From NCBI RefSeq assembly GCF_002159335.1, contig NZ_NFHP01000002.1, positions 124,001-188,000 on the forward strand: a stretch of 64,000 bases of DNA, written 5' to 3'. Both the position numbers and the translations under genes were made by a program. Position 1 is the stretch's first letter. Each line of letters opens with the position of its first letter. Source of the stretch: Collinsella sp. An7 (GTDB lineage: Bacteria > Actinomycetota > Coriobacteriia > Coriobacteriales > Coriobacteriaceae). Of this stretch, positions 7,033-14,320 are shown one piece after another. The notes below the pieces were generated by a model, which worked only from the letters and a program-made list of their open reading frames with translations, ran no database searches and was not told the DNA's origin.

Positions 7033-7641
7033 ATGGAAATCAGGACTTGCGAAGAGTACGTTCTTGCCAAGCTTCATGCGGCTGAGGCAGCGAACGAGGT
7101 GCTTCGCGGAAAGATCGCGGAGCTTGAGCGCGAGAAGAGCGAGGCGGCCGCCAAGAAGGCTGAAAGCCCCAACGGCGAGATCGAGCCGAGGCAGGTGCAG
7201 ATCGTCAAGCTCAACGAGCCGTTCGAGACGGCCTATCTCACGGTGAAGGACGTCTACGACTTCAAGAACAGCGAGAACGGGCTTGGTCTTACTGCTGAGG
7301 AGGCACGCGAGAAGGCCGCAAGCGAGGAGGGCCTGCGAGAGGTGGCCCGCAAGCGCGTCGGTTGGAGCAGGAACGAGGCCATGAGCGTTGAGACGCGCAT
7401 CTGGCCCTGCCAACTCCGCACCGGAACCCAGACGTTCGTTATGGACGTTTGGGACAACGGGCGCAACCTCTCCGAGGCCCGCGTGGCCAAGGACACCGAG
7501 AAGGCGTGCACGGGGAATTACTTCCCGGCGTACCGCGCGCAGGAGCTTGAAAGGTTCGGCCTCGACCTGCTCAAGAAGCGGCTCATCGAGTACGCCGACA
7601 AGCTGGACGCCGAGGCGAAGAAGGGCGAGGAAAACGAGTGA
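7033..7641 (+). CDS. Unknown early phage protein with N-terminal coiled coil
   Basis: I use ATG 7033 (202 aa) with AGGGAAAGGG upstream; an in-frame ATG at 6982 has none. Residues 10-45 form a coiled coil (AEAANEVLRGKIAELEREKS) and the rest is a mixed alpha/beta domain with TAYLTVKDVYDFKNSENGLG and TRIWPCQLRTGTQTFVMDVW. No catalytic motif is recognised. Confidence 0.6.
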   Translation: MEIRTCEEYVLAKLHAAEAANEVLRGKIAELEREKSEAAAKKAESPNGEIEPRQVQIVKLNEPFETAYLTVKDVYDFKNSENGLGLTAEEAREKAASEEGLREVARKRVGWSRNEAMSVETRIWPCQLRTGTQTFVMDVWDNGRNLSEARVAKDTEKACTGNYFPAYRAQELERFGLDLLKKRLIEYADKLDAEAKKGEENE

Positions 7642-7775
7642 GAAGGCTTCTTTTCGCAATCGCGATAGCTGCCGCCGTGAGCATTCCGGCGGCCATCATC
7701 TACGCGGCGCTGAGGGCATTGCAGCTTCTCGCCCTCGGGCTTGCGTTCCTGTGCTTTCTGTCGCTCGTAGCGTGA
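7638..7775 (+). CDS. Tiny hydrophobic membrane protein, 45 aa
   Basis: A GTG start in a GTGA overlap, 7 bases after GGGCGAGG. The sequence is almost wholly hydrophobic with two candidate membrane spans (LLFAIAIAAAVSIPAAIIY and LQLLALGLAFLCFLSLVA). Translational coupling supports expression. It could be an early membrane-acting host-takeover or exclusion peptide; no family is known to me. Confidence 0.5.
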   Translation: MRRLLFAIAIAAAVSIPAAIIYAALRALQLLALGLAFLCFLSLVA

Positions 7776-7786
7776 AAGGAGACACG

Positions 7787-7960
7787 ATGAAAGACGTTAA
7801 GGCGGAGCAGGCGCGAATCCGCATCGACGCGGCGCGCAAGCACCTCACCGAGGCCCTTGAGGCCGTCAGCGGGCCGGAGCCGGACTGGACGAGGTGCGAG
7901 GCCTGCATGGACATGGCGAGCGATGTGCTGCCTACGGTCATCGATGGTGAGCCGCGATGA
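7787..7960 (+). CDS. Small phage protein, 57 aa
   Basis: ATG 7787 has AAAGGAG 6 bases upstream. The protein is a short helical chain (EQARIRIDAARKHLTEALEA) with CEAC in the second half, which could be a half zinc site. Unknown function. Positions 7961-8028 contain only a 12-codon frame and the next ribosome site. Confidence 0.5.
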   Translation: MKDVKAEQARIRIDAARKHLTEALEAVSGPEPDWTRCEACMDMASDVLPTVIDGEPR

Positions 7961-8028
7961 GGGCATGGGCCGGGGAGTTCGCCTTCGTCGCCTGATTAGT
8001 TGACGACTTTACCGAGAGGAGAGCAAGC

Positions 8029-8484
8029 ATGGCTGAGAACAAGAAGCCCATCATCGGAATCGACCTTGGAATCGACCCGGAGTACCTGGAGGAGGTCGTG
8101 CGGCAGACCGTGTGCGCCGGCATCGCAGAAGCGCTCGGCGGCAAGGAGGCGGTCGCGTCGGAGATCGTCCACGAGGTGCTGAACAGCAGGGTCGACAAGG
8201 ACGGGAACGTCATCGGCAAGGGGAACTACACGTACGACAAGGGCACGCCCATCATCGAGCACTACGTGCGCAAGGTCGTGAAGCGGGAGGCCGCTGCCTA
8301 CGTGTCGGAGATGATGGAGAAGTACCGCCCGCAGATCAGGGATGCCATCGCCAAGGAGCTTGGGGATCAGGTGTTCACCAAAGACCTCGCGGAGAAGTTC
8401 GTTGGCGCGCTCGTCAACGAGACGGTAAAGGACTGGCGCTGCAACATCGACGTCACCTTTACCAAGCCGGAGAGGGACTGGTGA
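8029..8484 (+). CDS. Unknown phage protein, 151 aa
   Basis: Preceded by GAGAGGAG. Predicted mostly helical and charged, with EYLEEVVRQTVCAGIAEALG and REAAAYVSEMMEKYRPQI. No motif is recognised. It lies among small middle genes of the prophage. Confidence 0.55.
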   Translation: MAENKKPIIGIDLGIDPEYLEEVVRQTVCAGIAEALGGKEAVASEIVHEVLNSRVDKDGNVIGKGNYTYDKGTPIIEHYVRKVVKREAAAYVSEMMEKYRPQIRDAIAKELGDQVFTKDLAEKFVGALVNETVKDWRCNIDVTFTKPERDW

Positions 8485-8490
8485 TGAGCA

Positions 8491-8820
8491 ATGACCGAGC
8501 TGAAGCGGTGCCCCTTCTGCGGGGCAGAGGCCGAGATTGTACGGAACAGCAGCGGGAGCTACTTCGCGCGATGCACCAACAGGCAGTGCGCGGCGAAGAC
8601 CCGGCTCTACCACGAGAACGAGAACGGCGCGCGCCTGGCGTGGAACAGCCGCGCGGAGCGCACCTGCCACGTCGAGGTGTCGCACGGCTCCCACGGGCCT
8701 GAGCCGCGCTTCGAGGGCGACGTCTGGACCATGCACCACGTCTGCTCGGAGTGCGGCGGTGCAATCGGCCGCGACGACGTGTACTGCAAGCACTGCGGGT
8801 CAAGGGTGGTGAGCGAATGA
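8491..8820 (+). CDS. Lar-like zinc-ribbon protein (possible restriction alleviation)
   Basis: The N-terminal half is Lar-like: LKRCPFCGAEAEI, FARCTNRQC, then ENGARLAWNSRA, as in Rac prophage Lar, which modulates type I restriction. A second zinc ribbon follows (CSECGG and CKHCGS). The 109-residue length is close to the family's. Restriction relief is known for Lar itself, but many phage proteins share the ribbon, so function is tentative. Confidence 0.65.
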   Translation: MTELKRCPFCGAEAEIVRNSSGSYFARCTNRQCAAKTRLYHENENGARLAWNSRAERTCHVEVSHGSHGPEPRFEGDVWTMHHVCSECGGAIGRDDVYCKHCGSRVVSE

Positions 8821-9095
8821 GCATCGAGAAGCTGCGCGACAAGTACCAGGAGAAGGCCGACTACTACTGGGAGTGCTACCAGATGGACGGCCAGGCGAGC
8901 GCTCTGCGCGCCCACGAGCGTAACGAGGAGCTGGCGGACGCTCTCACCAAGGCCATCAACGCGGGCGTCATATCCGAGGAGCTGGCCGTCCTGAAGATTG
9001 CCGTGCTCGACCTCGACCCGGACGACGAGCACGGCGATCTCGTGACCGCCGTCAAGCGCCTCCAGAAGCGAGTTCGAGAGGGGAAGGTGATCTAA
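8817..9095 (+). CDS. Unknown phage protein, 92 aa
   Basis: ATG 8817 overlaps the preceding stop. A helical, strongly charged protein (IEKLRDKYQEKADYYWECYQ; LVTAVKRLQKRVREGK) with no recognised domain. It overlaps the next gene by one base. Confidence 0.55.
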   Translation: MSIEKLRDKYQEKADYYWECYQMDGQASALRAHERNEELADALTKAINAGVISEELAVLKIAVLDLDPDDEHGDLVTAVKRLQKRVREGKVI

Positions 9096-9727
9096 TGGTT
9101 ACTGACGACGAGCGCCGCGAGGTGGCGCGGAGGCTGCGGGATTACGTAGACCTTCCCGATGATTGGTGGCAGGAGACGAGAGCCGAGTTCTACGTCGAGA
9201 AGTGCGTTTTCGGCGACGTCAACAGACACAGAGAAGGGGAACTGTTCGCCCGCCTCGCCGACCTCATAGAGCCGCATCGAGGCTCCGGCGGGAGGACCAT
9301 CCTCTGCGCGCACTGCGAGAGCGCGTCGTGGTGCGGGTGCGAGCCGGGAGACGAGCAGGGCGGCTGCGACTTCGAGCCGAGCGTCACCGAGGGCGAGCCG
9401 CCGTACAACCTCTACTCGCTCTACGAGGCCGTGCTCCGACGCCACCCGCGCGACGAGTCCGCAATCGAGGACGACGAGGTGGACGAGCTGGTCGACGCGC
9501 TGCTCGACATCTGCAACGCCCCCGGCCATGACGTAATCCAGAGGCCGCAGCCGAGCTGCGACCGCGACGCGCTGCTTGCGCTGGCAGACGAGTTCAAGAG
9601 TGGCGCGAGAGTCGCGCGCGCTCGCAGGTGGAACGAGCCCGCGAACGCTGCGATGGCGATTGCGCTAGCCGACGAGTACGAGGCGAATGCCCGCCGCATC
9701 CGCGAGGAGCTGGGGGCGAAGTCGTGA
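9095..9727 (+). CDS. Unknown phage protein with Cys-rich insert, 210 aa
   Basis: The frame starts at ATG 9095 overlapping the previous stop. An N-terminal helix (DERREVARRLRDYVDLPDDW) is followed by CAHCESASWCGCEPG, a possible zinc site, and then acidic helices. The first part resembles short segments repeated in other coriobacterial phage proteins, as far as I recall; no function is known. Confidence 0.55.
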   Translation: MVTDDERREVARRLRDYVDLPDDWWQETRAEFYVEKCVFGDVNRHREGELFARLADLIEPHRGSGGRTILCAHCESASWCGCEPGDEQGGCDFEPSVTEGEPPYNLYSLYEAVLRRHPRDESAIEDDEVDELVDALLDICNAPGHDVIQRPQPSCDRDALLALADEFKSGARVARARRWNEPANAAMAIALADEYEANARRIREELGAKS

Positions 9728-10176
9728 GACCCGAGCCGGGACAGATGGTGCTCGACCTCTTCCCCGAGGAGCGCCAGGAGGACAGGAGCCCGGAGGATCT
9801 GTGCGTGTCGTGGCTCGTTGAGACGCACGGCTGCGACGAGGGGAGGGTGAGGCCGCTCGTTGCCCAGCTCTACAGGCAGTTCGGGGACGCCGAGGCGTTC
9901 GACCGCGCCAAGGCCCTCGCCTGCTTCTACGGGACGCACGCCATCCAGAGGCTCCAGGCATGCCCGCCCTCCATCATGGGGGTGTTCGACCAGGGTATCG
10001 ACTACCACACGCTGTGGGACAGGTGCTGGGCCGCGCGATGGGTGCCGCTGCAGGAGGCGCTCGAGGTCGCGAGCTGGAGATACGGACAGTACAGGGAGCC
10101 GTACACCGGTGCGCCCGAGTACGTCTGGTACATCGACGGCAGGGGGAGCGAGGTCAAGCGCCCGTATGGTGGTTAG
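9724..10176 (+). CDS. Unknown phage protein, 150 aa
   Basis: GTG 9724 overlaps the preceding stop. Mixed helical protein with FDRAKALACFYGTHAIQRLQ and aromatic C-terminal part. No recognised family. Positions 10177-10215 hold a 15-codon frame that ends inside the next gene and its ribosome site. Confidence 0.55.
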   Translation: MRPEPGQMVLDLFPEERQEDRSPEDLCVSWLVETHGCDEGRVRPLVAQLYRQFGDAEAFDRAKALACFYGTHAIQRLQACPPSIMGVFDQGIDYHTLWDRCWAARWVPLQEALEVASWRYGQYREPYTGAPEYVWYIDGRGSEVKRPYGG

Positions 10177-10215
10177 AATGGGAAAAGGTGATCAACTGAG
10201 GGGTGGTGTGAAGAC

Positions 10216-10734
10216 ATGCAAGTGAACTGGGACGCCGTGTCCGCAGTCGGGACGTGGTTCGGAGGTATGGCGACGTTCGCCGCCGTCCTGGTTGCCCTTA
10301 AGGAGTCATCTAGGGCGAACAAGCCTCGCGTTATGTCCGCTGCGGAGTTGCGTGCCTACGGTCCGTTCAACAATATGCTTCACGAGGGCGTTGGGATTGT
10401 CGTCACCAATGTCGGCGCGTGCCGGGCCTCCATCAAAGGCGTTGTCATCAGGAAGCCGGGGATGGAGCCTGTATTGATTGGCATAGACCAAGGATACGCC
10501 CACGTCAAGGCGTTTAGGACTCTCGAGGGAGGCGAGCAGATCGAGCGTGATTATCCCATCAGCTACTTCCGCATGTATGTCCCCAGCAAGAGAAAGGGAA
10601 GGCTGCGCGGCTTCGTGCGAGGTGTTATCGGTCGACCATACAGCATGAGAGTCGTAGACACGTCAGGCAGAGAGTTCCGCGTCAAAATGTCCGATCCATT
10701 GCAGAGCCGTCTTGACGCAGCTCAGAAGGCGTAG
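10216..10734 (+). CDS. Membrane-anchored protein of unknown function, 172 aa
   Basis: GAGGGGTGG precedes the start. Residues 8-30 are a hydrophobic helix (SAVGTWFGGMATFAAVLVAL) and the rest is a soluble beta-rich domain (GVGIVVTNVGACRASIKGVV). This N-terminal pattern, a helix followed by an Ig-like or beta-sandwich domain, is common in small phage proteins of unknown role. Its lower GC and AGG/AAA codon use differ somewhat from neighbours, hinting at a separate origin. Confidence 0.55.
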   Translation: MQVNWDAVSAVGTWFGGMATFAAVLVALKESSRANKPRVMSAAELRAYGPFNNMLHEGVGIVVTNVGACRASIKGVVIRKPGMEPVLIGIDQGYAHVKAFRTLEGGEQIERDYPISYFRMYVPSKRKGRLRGFVRGVIGRPYSMRVVDTSGREFRVKMSDPLQSRLDAAQKA

Positions 10735-10799
10735 ACACTAAGGGGCGCCCCGCGCGTCTCTTCCACGCCACGCACGTCACCTATGCTCTCCCATAATGT

Positions 10800-10822
10800 G
10801 GCCGCCTCCGGGCGGCCTTTCT
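10800..10822 (+). terminator. Rho-independent terminator ending the early operon
   Basis: GGCCGCC (10800-10806) and GGCGGCC (10811-10817) form a 7-bp stem with a 4-nt loop, followed by TTTCTC. It stands between the early/middle genes and the HNH-ParB-DpdA block. Confidence 0.65.
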
Positions 10823-10839
10823 CATGCGCGCGCTACCAT
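10821..10839 (+). repeat. Recurring phage element, copy 1 (before HNH gene)
   Basis: CTCATGCGCGCGCTACCAT, 30 bases before the HNH start. It shares CTCA at its start and TACCAT thirteen bases later with four other prophage sites (11392, 15778, 17753, 34436), most at gene starts. It may be a promoter with TACCAT as the -10 box. Confidence 0.5.
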
Positions 10840-10868
10840 CCTCGGGAAAGGACGAGAGGGAGGCGGGG

Positions 10869-11258
10869 ATGAGCAGGATGAGGACCTACTGCCCGCACTG
10901 CGGCCGCGTCGTGCCGGCGGGCAAGCGCTGCCCGTGTCGCCCGAGGCCAAAGCGCAGGCCGACCGAGGGCGACCGCACGCGCGGCGGACGCGAGCCGTGG
11001 CGGGCCAACTACTCCACCAAGGAGTACCAGGCCTCAAGGCAGCAGGCGATAGCGAGGACCGGGGGAAGGTGCTCGGCGTGCGGGAGGCAGTGCGCGTGGT
11101 TCGACGGCGCCAAGTGGAGGACGGCTGGCATGGGAGGCGAGGTGGACCACGTCGTGCCGCTGTGCAAGGGAGGGACGAACGCACCAGGCAACCTCCAGCT
11201 GCTCTGCAAGAGCTGCCACGGCACCAAGGACGCGAGGCTCAGGCGCAAGACCCCCTAA
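10869..11258 (+). CDS. HNH endonuclease of the packaging region
   Basis: Start ATG 10869 (GAGGGAGGCGGGG just upstream); 129 residues. CPHCG and CPCRP form a small N-terminal zinc knuckle; CSACGRQC, GGEVDHVVPLCKGGTN and NLQLLCKSCHGTK make the full HNH active site. HNH proteins near terminase genes in HK97-like phages assist cleavage during DNA packaging. Here three other genes separate it from the terminase genes, so a homing role is also possible. Confidence 0.82.
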   Translation: MSRMRTYCPHCGRVVPAGKRCPCRPRPKRRPTEGDRTRGGREPWRANYSTKEYQASRQQAIARTGGRCSACGRQCAWFDGAKWRTAGMGGEVDHVVPLCKGGTNAPGNLQLLCKSCHGTKDARLRRKTP

Positions 11259-11405
11259 CCCCTCCGAAAACCGCAAAAGAAACCCCATACCCCGCGCGCC
11301 ACCCCCCGGCGTCTATCGCCACGAAATTGGAGGTTCGGGGGGGCCTGAGCGAGGGCGCAACGCTAAGACGCCAAAAAACGCAACGCTAAATCTCACACGC
11401 GCGAT
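11259..11405 (+). other. Noncoding spacer before the ParB-like gene, with short direct repeats
   Basis: About 180 bases without a credible gene. It holds CGCAACGCTAA twice (near 11356 and 11379) and the second copy of the recurring CTCA element at 11392-11410. Confidence 0.5.
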
Positions 11406-11410
11406 AGCCT
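11392..11410 (+). repeat. Recurring phage element, copy 2
   Basis: CTCACACGCGCGATAGCCT, the most divergent of five copies; AAAT precedes it as in other copies. Its end overlaps the stem of the 11406 hairpin. Confidence 0.4.
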
Positions 11411-11439
11411 CCTTTCACCCGTCTGGAAGGAGGCTTTTT
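11406..11439 (+). promoter_or_regulatory. Hairpin that combines a terminator with the SD of the ParB-like gene
   Basis: AGCCTCCTT (11406-11414) pairs perfectly with AAGGAGGCT (11427-11435), followed by TTTTA. The second arm is also the ribosome-binding site AAGGAGG, 6 bases from ATG 11440. Transcripts arriving from upstream should end or hide the SD. Transcripts starting within the stem would leave it open. Confidence 0.65.
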
Positions 11440-11946
11440 ATGCGAAAAACCGAGCTGAAAATCGAGGAAATCCCGATTGACGAGCTGGTTCCCTACGAAA
11501 ACAACGCCAAGAAGCACACGCGAGAGCAGATTGACGCGGTAGAGGCCTCAATCAAGGAGTTCGGCTTCAGGAACCCCGTGATCGTGTGGCGCAACGCCGA
11601 CGGACGCCCCGAGGTGGTGGCCGGGCACGCAAGAGTGGCCGCAGCCAAGAACATCGGCATGCAGAAGGTTCCATGCGTCTCTTGCGACGACCTCACGGAC
11701 GCCCAGCGCCGCGCCCTCACGCTGGTGGACAACCAAACCACCATGATGACCGGGTGGGACTTCGACACGCTCAACTACGAGCTTGACACGCTGTGCGGGG
11801 AGTTCGACATGGGAGACTTCGGCTTCGACACGACCGGCGTGGCGGACATCGACAACCTCTTTACCGAGGAGGGCGAGCCGAAGGACGATTCGCCAGCGCC
11901 AAAAACAGCCACATGCCCGAACTGCGGTGAGACGTTTGAGCTATGA
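11440..11946 (+). CDS. ParB/Srx-fold (ParB-like nuclease domain) protein
   Basis: The 168-residue protein carries the ParB N-terminal fold: IDELVPYENNAKKHTREQID, IKEFGFRNPVIVW, RPEVVAGHARVAAAKNIGM. The GHAR motif is the nucleotide-binding box. A C-terminal CPNCGETFEL tail resembles half a zinc ribbon. In phages such domains usually accompany DNA modification enzymes. It overlaps the DpdA-like gene by 4 bases, so the pair is co-translated, suggesting a role in modification or site choice. CTP or nuclease activity has not been shown here. Confidence 0.82.
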   Translation: MRKTELKIEEIPIDELVPYENNAKKHTREQIDAVEASIKEFGFRNPVIVWRNADGRPEVVAGHARVAAAKNIGMQKVPCVSCDDLTDAQRRALTLVDNQTTMMTGWDFDTLNYELDTLCGEFDMGDFGFDTTGVADIDNLFTEEGEPKDDSPAPKTATCPNCGETFEL

Positions 11947-12165
11947 GGCTGTACGTCGCCGGAACGAACGGCCTCGGCAACTATCTGGAACGCGCCCTGT
12001 TCCAAAACGCTGCGGGGGGGGGCGTCGATGAAATGAGGCTTTATCTTGCCGCCACCCACGGCCCCGGAGGCCGCTATCTGCAAGGAGAACTGTTTTGCGA
12101 CTCTACCAAGCCGGGACGTTCACTCGACCGTACATCTTCCAAAACGCTAACGGGGGGTGCGCTCC
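11943..12165 (+). repeat. Three diverged tandem units at the 5' end of dpdA, with G9 and G6 tracts
   Basis: Units begin at 11943 (MRLYVAGT), 12033 (MRLYLAAT) and 12094 (TTG; RLYQAGT in another frame). Units 1 and 3 share TTCCAAAACGCT before a G run: G9 at 12014-12022, G6 at 12152-12157. Removing one G from the G6 tract would join unit 3's frame to the conserved body. Confidence 0.6.
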
Positions 12166-12866
12166 AAGGAGGGTTGGCCGGAATGTGCAACATCCTTGAG
12201 AGCTACTACTACGTGGCGGACTGGCAGACGCGCAACATCCACCGCTTCAAGCGCTTCCTGCTCGATTCCGGAGCGTTCACCGCGCTCTACGGGGCTGGGA
12301 TGGAGGCGAAGGCCCTTCCGGCCTACGTTGACAGGTACATCCGGTACATCTGCGAGAACAACGTCCAAGACTTCTTCGAGATGGACGTGGACTCGGTTGT
12401 TGGCTACAAGCGCGTGCTTGAGTTCCGGCGCGAGATCGAGGCGCAGACGGGGCGCAGGTGCATCCCGGTCTGGCACCTAGAGCGCGGCAAGAGGGCCTTT
12501 CAGGAGATGTGCACGGAGTACCCGTATGTCGCCATCGGCGGGATAGCCACCAAGGACGGCAGGAAGAGGCTCAAGCCGTATCTCAGGTGGTTCACGAGGG
12601 AGGCGCACAGGCTTGGGGCAAAGGTTCACGGGCTCGGATACACCGAGCTGAAAACGCTCCCATCCGTTGGCTTCGATTCCGTTGACTCCACGGCGTGGCT
12701 CTACGGGAACCGAGGCGGATACATCTACACGTTCGACGGCGTTGCCATCTGCAAGGTCAACGCACCAAAGGGCCACCGGCTTAAAACGCGGGAGGCCGTC
12801 ATCCATAACTTCACCGAATGGCTCCGATACGCGGAGTACTTGGAAGCAAACGACAAGGAGTGGTAA
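11943..12866 (+). CDS. dpdA: DpdA-like DNA-guanine transglycosylase (TGT family)
   Basis: The conserved part (ILESYYYVADWQ, RFLLDSGAFTALYG, FFEMDVDSVVGY, IPVWHLERG, YVAIGGIA, KVHGLGYTELKTLP, DSVDSTAWLYG) matches phage DpdA, a relative of tRNA-guanine transglycosylase that exchanges guanine in DNA for a 7-deazaguanine such as preQ0. The Asp residues of LLDSGAF and FEMDVD are the likely catalytic pair. The 307-residue frame starts in an ATGA overlap, but ATG 12183 (AAGGAGGG before it) would give a shorter 227-residue form beginning at MCNILESYYY. The first 80 residues are repetitive and include G9 and G6 tracts. A queuosine-precursor transporter follows three bases later, which supports the assignment. 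Confidence 0.78.
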   Translation: MRLYVAGTNGLGNYLERALFQNAAGGGVDEMRLYLAATHGPGGRYLQGELFCDSTKPGRSLDRTSSKTLTGGALQGGLAGMCNILESYYYVADWQTRNIHRFKRFLLDSGAFTALYGAGMEAKALPAYVDRYIRYICENNVQDFFEMDVDSVVGYKRVLEFRREIEAQTGRRCIPVWHLERGKRAFQEMCTEYPYVAIGGIATKDGRKRLKPYLRWFTREAHRLGAKVHGLGYTELKTLPSVGFDSVDSTAWLYGNRGGYIYTFDGVAICKVNAPKGHRLKTREAVIHNFTEWLRYAEYLEANDKEW

Positions 12867-12868
12867 GC

Positions 12869-13486
12869 ATGACAAAGAGTAAGTTCCTTTTCTATGCGGC
12901 AGCGACGTACTGCGTTCTGCTGATCGCAAACAACACCATCGCTGGGAAGACGTTTGACGTGTTCGGCTTCAGCTGGTCGAGCGCGTTCGTTACGTTCCCG
13001 GTCGTGTACATCCTCAACGACGTGTTCACCGAGGTCTACGGTTTCAAGACCGCGCGCAAGGTCGTTTTCATGGGCTTTATCCTGAACCTCGCAGCCGTGC
13101 TGGTGTACCAGATCGCGATCATCGTTCCCGGTTCCGCGCACTTCACCGCGCAGCCCGCGTTCGAGGCGGTGTTCTCAACGACTCCGCGAGCGCTTGCGGC
13201 AAGCTTCGGCGGCTACCTCGTTGGCTCCACGCTCAACGCCAAGATCATGCAGGTCATGCACGACCGTCACGGAGAGAGGCACCTTATGGCGCGCTGCGTG
13301 GTCTCCACGCTCTTTGGCGAGCTGAGCGATGCCGCCGTTTTCAACTTCGGAATGTTCCTCGGCGTGATGCCGGCTCAGGTAATTCTGGCGACGGTCGTAT
13401 CCTTCGGCCTCGCAAAGGTCGCCTACGAGGTCGTCATGTTCCCCGTGACCAAGGTTGTTATCGGAAAGGTCAAGCAGCTTGATTAA
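12869..13486 (+). CDS. yhhQ: YhhQ-family queuosine precursor transporter
   Basis: A 205-residue protein with about six membrane spans, CAAGGAG before ATG 12869. Family marks: IANNTIAGKTFDVFGF, FPVVYILNDVFTEVYGFK, GYLVGSTLNAKIM, and STLFGELSDAAVFNFG. YhhQ (COG1738) imports preQ0, preQ1 or related 7-deazaguanine bases. Phage copies occur next to dpdA, where they can feed DNA modification without a full preQ0 synthesis pathway. No queCDE or folE is seen in this prophage. Confidence 0.9.
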   Translation: MTKSKFLFYAAATYCVLLIANNTIAGKTFDVFGFSWSSAFVTFPVVYILNDVFTEVYGFKTARKVVFMGFILNLAAVLVYQIAIIVPGSAHFTAQPAFEAVFSTTPRALAASFGGYLVGSTLNAKIMQVMHDRHGERHLMARCVVSTLFGELSDAAVFNFGMFLGVMPAQVILATVVSFGLAKVAYEVVMFPVTKVVIGKVKQLD

Positions 13487-13778
13487 GCGGTGCGAGATAT
13501 GCGGGCGGGAGTTCAAGGCCCAGCGAAGCACGGCGCGGTACTGCTCCGCCACGTGCCGCTCGCGCGCGGCCAGAGGCTACGCCTACACGGGCGAGCTTCA
13601 GGCTCCCGCCCCGTCCGCATCAATGACCGATGACGAGGTGCTTGAGGTCTTGCAGCGCGCCCACGTGGCGGCGAGCGACCTTTCCCGCGCCTCCATGCTC
13701 ACGTCATCGCCCCTGTGCCTGAAGCTGCGCAGGGTCGCGAAGAAGATCGAGGACGCACTGAGGGGTGAGGGCCTGTGA
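13479..13778 (+). CDS. Small zinc-finger protein upstream of terminase
   Basis: I choose TTG 13479, overlapping the yhhQ end, with GGAAAGG 9 bases before it; TTG 13455 is possible. IKRCEICGREFKAQRSTARY and CSATCRSRAARG form a four-cysteine zinc finger of the kind found just upstream of P27-type terminases. A helical C-terminus follows. Probably DNA binding; role unknown. Confidence 0.6.
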   Translation: MIKRCEICGREFKAQRSTARYCSATCRSRAARGYAYTGELQAPAPSASMTDDEVLEVLQRAHVAASDLSRASMLTSSPLCLKLRRVAKKIEDALRGEGL

Positions 13779-14320
13779 AGGGCGCGAAGCCGAAGCACAA
13801 CGCCATACGCCGGGGCCTCTCGGACTCCTACGGCCTCGCCGTGCGCGATGGTTTCTCGGGCGTGCTCATGCCGCAGGACATAGCCGAAGACCCCGTGCAG
13901 AGCGAGATATGGGCGTGGCTCGCGCCGCCCGTGAACAGCTTCACGGAGCAGGACATCCCGACGCTGCGGCTCCTGACCTACTGGCACGCCGTGGCGCATC
14001 AGGCGGAGCAGGCCATACACTCGGAGAACGGAAAGATAGCCATCTTCGACAAGATCGGCGTGAAGCCCTTCAAGACGCCGGACGGGCACGAGGTTCCGCT
14101 GGTGCGCAAGAGCCCCGCGCTCACCATCCTCAAGGAGGCCAGCTCGGAGATTCGCGCGCTCTCGGACATGCTCGGTCTCTCGCCGCTCGCCCGCTCGCGC
14201 ATCGGCCTCATGGACGCCACCGCAACCAAGACGGCTGCCGACACCGCCGCCATGTTCCGCTCCATCGACGCCGCCTACGAGCTGCCGGAGGTCGAGGTGG
14301 TAGTAGATGAGGAGGACTGA
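13775..14320 (+). CDS. terS: Terminase small subunit, P27 family
   Basis: GTG 13775 overlaps the preceding stop. The 181-residue helical protein has DPVQSEIWAWLAPPVNSFTE, PTLRLLTYWHAVAHQAEQAI, and SPALTILKEASSEIRALSDM then LSPLARSRIGL, the P27-like small-subunit pattern. It recognises the packaging site and hands DNA to the large subunit, whose gene overlaps its end. Confidence 0.85.
   Translation: MKGAKPKHNAIRRGLSDSYGLAVRDGFSGVLMPQDIAEDPVQSEIWAWLAPPVNSFTEQDIPTLRLLTYWHAVAHQAEQAIHSENGKIAIFDKIGVKPFKTPDGHEVPLVRKSPALTILKEASSEIRALSDMLGLSPLARSRIGLMDATATKTAADTAAMFRSIDAAYELPEVEVVVDEED

Noticed and set aside
7957-7995. 12-codon frame MRAWAGEFAFVA in an ATGA overlap
   Set aside because: Too short to support; no sign of conservation can be judged.
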